A stretch of 32,235 bases of DNA from an uncultured Clostridia bacterium (GTDB taxonomy: Bacteria; Bacillota; Clostridia; Oscillospirales; CAG-272): NCBI GenBank assembly GCA_937894775.1, contig CALAXC010000174.1, positions 1 to 32,235 on the forward strand. The letters are read 5' to 3'. This document shows positions 16,519-23,301 of the stretch, piece after piece. Both the position numbers and the translations under genes were made by a program. Under the pieces are notes generated by a model. It worked only from the letters and a program-made list of their open reading frames with translations, was not told the DNA's origin and did no database searches. Position 1 is the first letter of the stretch; every line of letters begins with the position of its first letter.

Positions 16519-17238
16519 TCACACGTTTTTATTAATTATAATTTCTGTTGGATCTCCGCCATTAAGCGGAATTGAACGTACAAAAAGCGATACTTTATTA
16601 TCGTTGTTTAGATTATTCCATACAACGTCGGCAAGCTCTTCTGCCGTGTTAGGGAGTGTAACCATTTCAGGTTCTCCGTAAAATGAAGGAATCGGATTTC
16701 CGTCACATTCATAAGTGTGGATAAAATGTCCTATTCCCGCTCTGGGATCGTATCTGTAAAAATAACGGTTGCATACCTCAGGATCACCGTCGGCACTTTT
16801 AAGTATGGAAAGTGAGTAATTAAAATCTTTATCACCGTAGTAAACAATACCTGAAATTCTTGGAGTGTAATTAGGACGGTCTGGTTCAAATTCACGCGTC
16901 ATAAGCGCATCTTCAAAGCTTTTGCCTGATTCTATAAAATCGTACACCGTATCGGTTTGATCTCCGTTTGTTATAATGTCTGTCTTTTCTCTTTCAAGAA
17001 AAGGATTATAAATGATAAGACTCGGATCTTCAAGCTTTGACTCGTCAAATGCTTTTGTTCTCATTCCACCGTCAAATCTTTCAAATATACGGTTGCGGCT
17101 GTTTTCGCTTCTACCCATAATGAAATAAGCGATCATTGCATTTTTTCCGTCAGCACTTTTTCCGATGATTATTCCTCTTCCCGGATATGTGTTTGAGGAA
17201 AGAAGTTCTTTTATTGAATTAAGTCCTTTTACACTCAT
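16519..17238 (-). CDS. purO: IMP cyclohydrolase, PurO type
   Basis: Step 10: closes the ring of FAICAR to give IMP. The 239-residue protein belongs to the PurO/IMP_cyclohyd family first known from archaea, unrelated in sequence to the PurH cyclohydrolase domain. The family signature is FIMGRSENSRNR at residues 39-50; GGMRTKAFDES and NRYFYRYDP are also seen. Its position between purN and the stand-alone AICAR transformylase, 8 bases apart, supports the job. ATG at 17238 has AAAGGGG about 10 bases upstream, weaker than its neighbours. Confidence 0.9.
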   Translation of the reverse strand: MSVKGLNSIKELLSSNTYPGRGIIIGKSADGKNAMIAYFIMGRSENSRNRIFERFDGGMRTKAFDESKLEDPSLIIYNPFLEREKTDIITNGDQTDTVYDFIESGKSFEDALMTREFEPDRPNYTPRISGIVYYGDKDFNYSLSILKSADGDPEVCNRYFYRYDPRAGIGHFIHTYECDGNPIPSFYGEPEMVTLPNTAEELADVVWNNLNNDNKVSLFVRSIPLNGGDPTEIIINKNV

Positions 17239-17256
17239 TTTTACTTTACCCCTTTG

Positions 17257-17877
17257 TTATTTATTGGTCTTTAAAATTTCTTTTGAAACAATTTCAACAG
17301 CTCTTGGAAGTATCTTCCATTCCGCTCTCTCCATAACTCTTTTTTGTAAGGATTCAGGTGTATCATTTTTTTGTATAGGTACACTTTTTTGTAAAATTAT
17401 TCGTCCTCCGTCGGGAATTTCATTTACAAAATGTACTGTAGCTCCTGTGACTTTTACACCATATTCAAGTGCGGCTTCGTGAACGCGAAGACCGTAAAAT
17501 CCTTTTCCGCAGAAGGACGGAATAAGAGATGGGTGAACATTTATTATTCTTTCAGGATAATCTTTGGTGAAATCTGCACTGAGAATGTTCATAAAACCCG
17601 CGAGAACAATAAGTTCAATATTGTTTTCCTTAAGAATTTCTTTTAGCTTTGCTTCAAATAATTCCTGCGATCCACATTCTTTTTTGGAAACGGTTACAGC
17701 GGAGATGCCTGCCGCTTCTGCTCTTTTTAATGCGTAAGCATCCGGATTATTGGAAATAACAAGTTCAATTTTTCCTGAGGATATAATTCCTTTATTCCAT
17801 GAATCGATCAACGCTTGTAAATTTGTTCCTCCACCGGATACAAAAACCGCAATTTTTACAGTTCGTTTATCCTTCAT
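17257..17877 (-). CDS. purN: phosphoribosylglycinamide formyltransferase (folate-dependent GART)
   Basis: Step 3 of purine synthesis: transfers a formyl group from 10-formyl-tetrahydrofolate to GAR. At 206 residues it is full length. It shows the phosphate loop FVSGGGTNLQALI (12-24), the catalytic Asn113 and His115 in INVHPSLIPSF, and Asp156 in IPDGGRIILQ. ATG at 17877 has AGAGGT about five bases upstream, overlapping the end of purM (9-base gap), which suggests coupled translation. It uses the same cofactor as the AICAR transformylase, fitting control by a ZTP riboswitch that reports on 10-formyl-folate shortage. Confidence 0.96.
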   Translation of the reverse strand: MKDKRTVKIAVFVSGGGTNLQALIDSWNKGIISSGKIELVISNNPDAYALKRAEAAGISAVTVSKKECGSQELFEAKLKEILKENNIELIVLAGFMNILSADFTKDYPERIINVHPSLIPSFCGKGFYGLRVHEAALEYGVKVTGATVHFVNEIPDGGRIILQKSVPIQKNDTPESLQKRVMERAEWKILPRAVEIVSKEILKTNK

Positions 17878-17886
17878 AAGTACCTC

Positions 17887-18924
17887 TTAGCAAAGGATAA
17901 CACCGCTATCCGATTTAACTATTTCACCGAGAATATAAGCAGTTTCACCGCATGCATTAAGTATTTCCACAGCTTTATCGGCATCGGACTTATCAACTAC
18001 AATAGACATTCCAACACCCATATTGAAAGTGTTAAACATATCTCTGTTATCGATCTTTCCGGTTTTTTCTATCAATTCGAAAATAGGAAGAACTCTTACT
18101 GCACTCTTTTCTATTTTTGCTGAGAATCCGTCAGGAATACTTCTCGGTATATTTTCATAGAATCCACCGCCCGTAATGTGTGAAACGGCTTTTACGGTTA
18201 CATTATTGAAAAGCTCAAGCATTGGCTTTACATATATTTTTGTAGGAGTAAGCAAGGTTTCGCCTATTGATTTTCCCGACAGGAAATCACAAGGCCTTGT
18301 AATGTCATTGTTTTCAATATCAAATACCTTACGTACAAGAGAAAATCCGTTGGAATGCACTCCGCTTGAAGCAAGGGCTATCATAATGTCGCCTTCTTTT
18401 ACGGTCTTATTATTCAATATCTTTGATTTATCAACTACACCTGTTGAATATCCGGCAAGATCATACTCATCTATCGGATAAAATCCAGGCATTTCTGCCG
18501 TTTCTCCGCCTATAAGAGCACATCCTGCCTGAACACAGCCTTCAGCTACTCCCGAAACTATAGCAGCAATTTTTTCGGGAACATTTTTTCCGCATGCAAT
18601 ATAGTCAAGGAATATAAGAGGCTTTGCGCCGCAGCAGATGATATCGTTTACGCACATAGCAACGCAATCGATACCTACAGTATCGTGTTTGTCCATTATG
18701 AATGCTATCTTAAGCTTAGTTCCTACACCATCGGTTCCGCTTACAAGAACAGGACGAGTTATACCTGTCATATCTAACTCAAAGAGACCGCCGAATCCAC
18801 CGATATCAGAAACGACACCGCTTGTCATTGTGCGAGCAATATGAGATTTCATAAGTTCTACCGATTTATAACCTGCGGTAATGTCAACTCCTGCCGCTTT
18901 GTAACTTTCACTGTAACTCTTCAT
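17887..18924 (-). CDS. purM: phosphoribosylformylglycinamidine cyclo-ligase (AIR synthetase)
   Basis: Step 5 of purine synthesis: ATP-dependent closure of FGAM to AIR. The protein has 345 residues, the normal length, when started at ATG 18924 (MKSYSESYKAAGVD), which has AGGAGT about eight bases upstream; a longer open frame to 19035 runs back into purF and is not used. Signatures: FGGLFELD, SGTDGVGTKLKIA, CVNDIICCGAKPLIFLDY, GGETAEMPGFY, AGYSTGVVDK and HITGGGFYENIPR. It lies 19 bases after the purF stop. Confidence 0.96.
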   Translation of the reverse strand: MKSYSESYKAAGVDITAGYKSVELMKSHIARTMTSGVVSDIGGFGGLFELDMTGITRPVLVSGTDGVGTKLKIAFIMDKHDTVGIDCVAMCVNDIICCGAKPLIFLDYIACGKNVPEKIAAIVSGVAEGCVQAGCALIGGETAEMPGFYPIDEYDLAGYSTGVVDKSKILNNKTVKEGDIMIALASSGVHSNGFSLVRKVFDIENNDITRPCDFLSGKSIGETLLTPTKIYVKPMLELFNNVTVKAVSHITGGGFYENIPRSIPDGFSAKIEKSAVRVLPIFELIEKTGKIDNRDMFNTFNMGVGMSIVVDKSDADKAVEILNACGETAYILGEIVKSDSGVILC

Positions 18925-18943
18925 TTTAAAAACTCCTGTTCTT

Positions 18944-20380
18944 TTACTTATTCTCTTCGTTTTCTGAAATTTTTTTATCGTATTTACTGCTTCTGTCGGT
19001 TGTTGAAGGCTTATTTGTAGGATATATTCCGTCAAAACAAGCTGTACAGTATCCGCATCCCGTGCCCGATGCTATTTTTTTGATTCCGTCAATACTTAAA
19101 TATCCAAGTGAGTCAACACCGATGATCTTAGCAATTTCATCTACTGTATGATGTGCTGCTATCAGAGTATCGCTGTTTGAAGCATCGGTACCGTAATAAC
19201 AAGGATTAAGGAAAGGCGGTGAGGAAATTCGCATATGTACTTCCTTAGCGCCTGCTTCTCTTACAAGATTTACTATTCTTGCACTTGTAGTTCCTCGCAC
19301 GATAGAGTCATCTATCATTATAACGCGTTTACCTTTAAGAGTATCTGATATAGGATTTAACTTTATCCTTACTTTATCTTCACGAACTTTTTGTCCGGGA
19401 GCTATAAATGTTCTGCCGATGTATTTATTTTTTAAAAATCCTATTCCATATGGAATTCCAGATTCCAAGGAATATCCTAAAGCGGCATCAAGTCCTGAAT
19501 CTGGGACACCGATAACAACATCTGCGTCAACGGGGTGCTCTTGCGCTAAAAATTTTCCCGCATTAAGCCTTGCAGTATGTACAGATGCACCGTCGATAAC
19601 AGAATCAGGACGTGCAAAATATACATATTCAAATACGCAAAGAGAACGTTGTTTTTGATTGCAAAGTTCGTTAAAACTTCTGCTTTGATTTTTATCAAAA
19701 ACGATCACTTCACCAGGAGCAACATCACGAATAAGTTTTGCTCCCGCTGCATTGAGGGCACAACTTTCTGAAGCTATTACAATGCTTCCATCGTGACACG
19801 CACCGTAACAAAGCGGCTTAAAGCCTCTTGGATCTCTTGCGGCAATTATTTTCGTAGGTGACATTACCACAAAAGAATATGCTCCGTCCAATCTGTGCAT
19901 CGCTTTGCAAACTGCTTCTTCGATAGAAGCAGACCTCAGTCTTTCTTCTATGATTATATGCAAAATAAGTTCTGAATCGCTATTTGTATGGAAGATCGAA
20001 CCTTTTAATTCAAGTTCTTGACGCAATTCATACGCATTTATAAGGCATACATTGGAAGAGATAGCAAGACGACCTTTTGTATGGTTAACGACTATAGGCT
20101 GCGCATGATCCCGAGTTATCGAGCCAGACGCGTACAGTACTTGACCTATCGCCATTTTACCGTATCCCAGTTTTTCGAGATTCGAACGTGTAAAAACGTC
20201 ATTTACTATGCCGAGATCTTTATGCGAAGTAAAAACACCATCATCGTTTACTGTAATTCCGCAACTTTGCTGACCTCTGTGTTGTAAAGCAAACAATCCG
20301 TAATATGCGGAAGAAGCAACATCAGATTTTTCAGGTGATATAATACCAAACACTCCGCATTCTTCTTGAATTTTACTCAT
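18944..20380 (-). CDS. purF: amidophosphoribosyltransferase (glutamine PRPP amidotransferase)
   Basis: Committed step 1: makes phosphoribosylamine from PRPP and glutamine. The 478-residue protein is of the Bacillus type: a short propeptide (MSKIQEE) precedes the nucleophile Cys8 (CGVFGI), to be exposed by processing. Cysteines placed for a 4Fe-4S cluster are C248, C394, C445 and C448. The PRPP loop is VIMIDDSIVRGTTS (353-366). Other signatures: QHRGQQSCGI and RDPRGFKPL. The Fe-S cluster makes Bacillus PurF oxygen-sensitive, consistent with an anaerobe. ATG at 20380 has AAGGAGG about eight bases upstream, 21 bases after purE. Confidence 0.96.
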   Translation of the reverse strand: MSKIQEECGVFGIISPEKSDVASSAYYGLFALQHRGQQSCGITVNDDGVFTSHKDLGIVNDVFTRSNLEKLGYGKMAIGQVLYASGSITRDHAQPIVVNHTKGRLAISSNVCLINAYELRQELELKGSIFHTNSDSELILHIIIEERLRSASIEEAVCKAMHRLDGAYSFVVMSPTKIIAARDPRGFKPLCYGACHDGSIVIASESCALNAAGAKLIRDVAPGEVIVFDKNQSRSFNELCNQKQRSLCVFEYVYFARPDSVIDGASVHTARLNAGKFLAQEHPVDADVVIGVPDSGLDAALGYSLESGIPYGIGFLKNKYIGRTFIAPGQKVREDKVRIKLNPISDTLKGKRVIMIDDSIVRGTTSARIVNLVREAGAKEVHMRISSPPFLNPCYYGTDASNSDTLIAAHHTVDEIAKIIGVDSLGYLSIDGIKKIASGTGCGYCTACFDGIYPTNKPSTTDRSSKYDKKISENEENK

Positions 20381-20401
20381 ATAAATTTCCTCCTTGGAAA
20401 A

Positions 20402-20896
20402 TCAGATGTTATATTTTTCCTCAATAGCTTGATTTTTTGCAAGCACCTTTTGAGCACCCTCCACTCTTGCTTTATCAAGTTTATCTGCAAGGACGGAATC
20501 TTCGGTTGCGAGAATTTGTATTGCGAGCAATGCAGCATTTGCAGCACCATCAATAGCAACTGTTGCTACCGGCATACCCGTCGGCATCATTACTGTTGAA
20601 AGAAGAGCATCCATACCGTCAAGACTTTTTGACTTTATCGGAATTCCAATAACAGGTAATGTGGTATTGGCTGCAATAGCACCCGCAAGATGCGCCGCCA
20701 TACCTGCGGCTGCTATAATTGCACCAAATCCGTTTTTTCTTGCATTTGAGGAAAATTCTTTTGCCTCGAGCGGTGTTCGGTGCGCAGAATATACGTGTAC
20801 CTCAAACGGTACATTGTATTGTTTCAACGTATCAATTGCTTTTTCAACTATAGGAAGATCACTATCGCTTCCCATAATTATTCCAATTTTTTTCAT
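20402..20896 (-). CDS. purE: N5-carboxyaminoimidazole ribonucleotide mutase, class I
   Basis: Step 6 of purine synthesis, making CAIR. The start is ATG 20896 (MKKIGIIMGSDSD) with AGGAGG just upstream, giving 164 residues; an open frame to 20926 lies in the riboswitch terminator and is not used. Signatures: GSDSDLP (9-15), the active-site loop SAHRTP (37-42), and IIAAAGMAAHLAG, with IPIKSKSLDGMDALLS. Class I PurE normally needs PurK to make N5-CAIR, and no purK is in the window, so PurK must be elsewhere or the enzyme carboxylates AIR directly. First gene of the purine operon. Confidence 0.95.
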   Translation of the reverse strand: MKKIGIIMGSDSDLPIVEKAIDTLKQYNVPFEVHVYSAHRTPLEAKEFSSNARKNGFGAIIAAAGMAAHLAGAIAANTTLPVIGIPIKSKSLDGMDALLSTVMMPTGMPVATVAIDGAANAALLAIQILATEDSVLADKLDKARVEGAQKVLAKNQAIEEKYNI

Positions 20897-20907
20897 AATA
20901 TCCTCCT

Positions 20908-20954
20908 GAAAATACAATATGGGCATCCTATCTAAAATTCAGACAGGGATGCCC
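20908..20954 (-). terminator. riboswitch-controlled terminator before purE
   Basis: On the minus strand GGGCATC (20954-20948) pairs with GATGCCC (20927-20921), and the stem extends through CTGTCT/AGATAG with one bulged base, then ATATTGTATTTT. Its first GGGC is also the last conserved element of the ZTP aptamer, so aptamer and terminator exclude each other. Confidence 0.88.
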
Positions 20955-21031
20955 AGACGGTTGTATTATTTCTTTCTTTATACCTCATATTTTTTTATTA
21001 TTTCCGCCGGTCATAAACGCCCGAATAATAT
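20951..21031 (-). promoter_or_regulatory. ZTP/ZMP riboswitch (pfl RNA) of the purine operon
   Basis: On the minus strand the 5' part reads TTATTCGGGCG, then ATGACCGGCGG, closed by a P1 helix ATTATT/AATAAT around 21031-21024 and 21000-20995. After an A-rich linker of about 35 bases comes CCGTCTGGGC (20960-20951). GGCGG and CCGTC are complementary (one G-U), as expected for the ZTP pseudoknot. Known ZTP switches bind ZMP/ZTP (AICAR phosphates, which build up when 10-formyl-folate is short) and turn on purine and one-carbon genes. Here the ligand form would keep GGGC away from the terminator. This matches an operon holding purN and the ZMP-consuming transformylase. The long linker is within the variable region of the class. 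Confidence 0.87.
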
Positions 21032-21048
21032 CAAAAAATGACATATTT

Positions 21049-21077
21049 ATTATAACATAGATAAATATCAAAGTCAA
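21049..21077 (-). promoter_or_regulatory. sigma-A promoter of the purine operon
   Basis: On the minus strand TTGACT (21077-21072), 17 bases, TATAAT (21054-21049). Transcription should start near 21042, about 10 bases before the riboswitch. Confidence 0.9.
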
Positions 21078-21080
21078 CAG

Positions 21081-21135
21081 AAAAAAGAATCTAAAAAAAG
21101 ATTTTTTATTAAAAAATTTATGCTTTATTTAGCAT
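21081..21135 (-). terminator. AT-rich hairpins after alr
   Basis: Two small minus-strand hairpins (ATGCT/AGCAT at 21120-21135; AAAAATCT/AGATTCTTT at 21081-21108) end in T6. They are weak by sequence but are the only terminator candidates between alr and the purine promoter. Confidence 0.5.
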
Positions 21136-21161
21136 TTATTTGTAAATAATTACAAAAATTC

Positions 21162-22349
21162 TTATGAAATAACATAATCTGCTGCAGATTCGAATTTTCC
21201 ATGTCTAAAATAGATTCTTGGAACTCTTCTTGCAATATCGCACATTACCTCATGAGGTATGGTATCGTGAAGTTCTGAATAGTCATAAACAGATGTTGGC
21301 GAATCTTTTCCAAAGACGGTTATTTCTTCCCCTATTGAGATATCGTCTACCTTGCTTACGTCTATCATAGTTTGATCCATACAAACCCTTCCTACTATAT
21401 CGCAAGGAACACCGTGAATATAAATTTTAAATCCCTTTTTTCCGTTGGAGCGACTAAAGCCGTCTGCATATCCTATGGGAAGTGTTGCTACTTTCATTGT
21501 CTTTTTAGCGGTAAAAGTTCGGCCGTAACCGATACTTTCTCCTTTTTTTACAGTTTTTATATTTGAAATTACGGTTTTTAAAGAAAAAGTATGTAAAAGA
21601 TCAAAATTTGTATTTTTCATTTCTTGTGACGGTAATATTCCAAAGAAAAGTACTCCTGCTCGTACCATATCCATGCTGTATTCCGGATAATCAACAAGCC
21701 CCGCTGAATTAGCACAATGCTTAACAGAAAATTTGATTCCCCTTTTTTCAAGGCGATCTATAGCGCTTATGAAACGTTCATACTGTTCTCGAGTGAATTG
21801 TTCACCTTTTTTTCTATCGTCCGAGATAGGAAAATGAGTAAATATTCCTTCGGATATAAAGCATGGCATTTTACAAAGCTCGACTATCTCTGATATTCGT
21901 TTTTCTTCATCATGTCCTCTGAACGGGAATCCTATTCTTCCCATTCCGGTATCTAACTTAATATGAATAGATAACTTTACCCCTTTCGATAATGCGTCTT
22001 GGGCAAGTGCTTTTCCGTATTCATAAGAATGTACACATTGAGAAATATTATATTTTGCGAGAAGTTCTGTAATCTCGACAGGAGAATATCCCAATACCAT
22101 AATTGGTTTTGTAATTCCCGCTTTACGTAATTCAATTGCCTCCTCGGGATTAGAAACTGCAAAAAAGTATCCGCCCAATTCTTCTAAAAGCTTTCCCACT
22201 CTTATTGCACCGTGACCGTAGGCATCCGCCTTTATGGTACAACAAACACCTGCTGATGTGGGTACATGCGATCGTATGGTATTATAGTTATGTTCAATCA
22301 TATCAAGATCGATTTCCATCCAAGTTTTATGCTGCAAATAATAATTCAT
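21162..22349 (-). CDS. alr: alanine racemase
   Basis: PLP enzyme interconverting L- and D-alanine for peptidoglycan. From ATG 22349 (MNYYLQHKTWMEIDL; GGGGAG about seven bases upstream) it has 395 residues, the family norm; an open frame to 22394 overlaps the promoter. The PLP lysine is Lys40 in CTIKADAYGHGA, and the second catalytic base is Tyr275 in IGYGRTFTA. RICMDQ-type motif RVCMDQTMIDVS and GRIGF in KLDTGMGRIGF are also present. It is transcribed alone, divergent from purC. Confidence 0.96.
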   Translation of the reverse strand: MNYYLQHKTWMEIDLDMIEHNYNTIRSHVPTSAGVCCTIKADAYGHGAIRVGKLLEELGGYFFAVSNPEEAIELRKAGITKPIMVLGYSPVEITELLAKYNISQCVHSYEYGKALAQDALSKGVKLSIHIKLDTGMGRIGFPFRGHDEEKRISEIVELCKMPCFISEGIFTHFPISDDRKKGEQFTREQYERFISAIDRLEKRGIKFSVKHCANSAGLVDYPEYSMDMVRAGVLFFGILPSQEMKNTNFDLLHTFSLKTVISNIKTVKKGESIGYGRTFTAKKTMKVATLPIGYADGFSRSNGKKGFKIYIHGVPCDIVGRVCMDQTMIDVSKVDDISIGEEITVFGKDSPTSVYDYSELHDTIPHEVMCDIARRVPRIYFRHGKFESAADYVIS

Positions 22350-22384
22350 TTTATTACTCCCCAAGATAAATGTTACTACAAAAA

Positions 22385-22413
22385 ATTTTAGCACATTTTA
22401 TATTTTATGTCAA
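22385..22413 (-). promoter_or_regulatory. sigma-A promoter of alr
   Basis: On the minus strand TTGACA (22413-22408), 17 bases, TAAAAT (22390-22385), 35 bases before the ATG. Confidence 0.85.
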
Positions 22414-22498
22414 CCAAAAATAGTATATTTATATGCAAAAAAGAAAAAAATAAAAAATAAATATTTTTTTTAAAAAAATTATATACAAATCTCTTTTT

Positions 22499-22528
22499 TT
22501 GTGATAGAATATTTTCGTATTGTATATA
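22499..22528 (+). promoter_or_regulatory. possible promoter of purC
   Basis: TTGTGA (22499-22504), 18 bases, TATATA (22523-22528). The TSS-to-ATG leader is only about 20 bases, so there is no room for a riboswitch. Alternative -10-like sequences exist in this very AT-rich gap. Confidence 0.5.
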
Positions 22529-22556
22529 TACTTTCAAATTTAAAGGAGTTACAATT

Positions 22557-23240
22557 ATGAAAAAAATTTATGACGGTAAAACCAAAAATGTGTATGCCCT
22601 TGATAACGGAAACGTTCTTCTTGAATTTAAGGACGATTGTACCGGTAAAGACGGTGTATTTGATCCAGGTGAAAATTCTGTAGGTCTTAAGATCGAAGGA
22701 ATTGGAAAAGCAAATCTTCAAACATCGGTTTACTACTTTGAGCTTTTAAAAAAAGCAGGCATTAAAACACACTACATAAGTGCTGATATTGATAATGCTA
22801 CAATGGAAGTTCTTCCAGGAAAAGTATTTGGTCACGGACTTGAGGTTATCTGCCGTCTTGTGGCAACGGGAAGCTTTATACGCAGATACGGTGAGTATAT
22901 CGAAAACGGAACTGTTCTTGATGGCGGTTACGTAGAATGTACCTTCAAAAACGATGCTAAAGGAGATCCACTTGTTACCGGAGAAGGTCTTGTTGCACTC
23001 GGTATAATGACTGCTGAAATGTTTGAAAGCATTAAAGCTCAGACTCTTGCCATTACGAAGATCGTAGCGGATGATCTTAAGACTATCGGTCTTGATCTTT
23101 GGGATATTAAATTTGAATTTGGTTATAACGGTGATGAGGTTATCCTTATCGACGAGATAGCTTCCGGAAATATGCGTGTTTATAAAGGCGACAAGATCGT
23201 TGAACCCGTTGAACTTACAAAGCTCATACTTAACAGATAA
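22557..23240 (+). CDS. purC: SAICAR synthetase (phosphoribosylaminoimidazole-succinocarboxamide synthase)
   Basis: Step 7 of purine synthesis: joins aspartate to CAIR with ATP. The 227 residues are close to the family length. It opens with YDGKTKNVYALDNGNVLLEF, the PurC nucleotide-binding start, and has VICRLVATGSFIRRYG (binding site block) and LIDEIASGNMRVYK, a variant of the usual DE-x-x-x-D-x-x-R element. ATG at 22557 has AAAGGAGT about eight bases upstream. It lies apart from the other pur genes, on the opposite strand with alr between, so it must be controlled separately from the ZTP-switched operon. Confidence 0.93.
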   Translation: MKKIYDGKTKNVYALDNGNVLLEFKDDCTGKDGVFDPGENSVGLKIEGIGKANLQTSVYYFELLKKAGIKTHYISADIDNATMEVLPGKVFGHGLEVICRLVATGSFIRRYGEYIENGTVLDGGYVECTFKNDAKGDPLVTGEGLVALGIMTAEMFESIKAQTLAITKIVADDLKTIGLDLWDIKFEFGYNGDEVILIDEIASGNMRVYKGDKIVEPVELTKLILNR

Positions 23241-23257
23241 TTATTTCTTTATAAACT

Positions 23258-23298
23258 AAAAAATCAGGTTGGTTCATTTTGAACCAGCCTGATTTTTT
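23258..23298. terminator. bidirectional terminator between purC and the metal ATPase gene
   Basis: Arms 23258-23275 and 23281-23298 (core ATCAGGTTGGTTC / GAACCAGCCTGAT) form an 18 bp stem with one G-T pair. A6 and T6 flank it on both sides, serving both convergent transcripts. Confidence 0.92.
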
Positions 23299-23301
23299 AT
23301 T

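Noticed and set aside
20927..21048. Guanine/adenine-type purine riboswitch before purE
   Set aside because: The three-way junction and conserved loop bases of the xpt/purine class are absent; the sequence matches the ZTP class instead.
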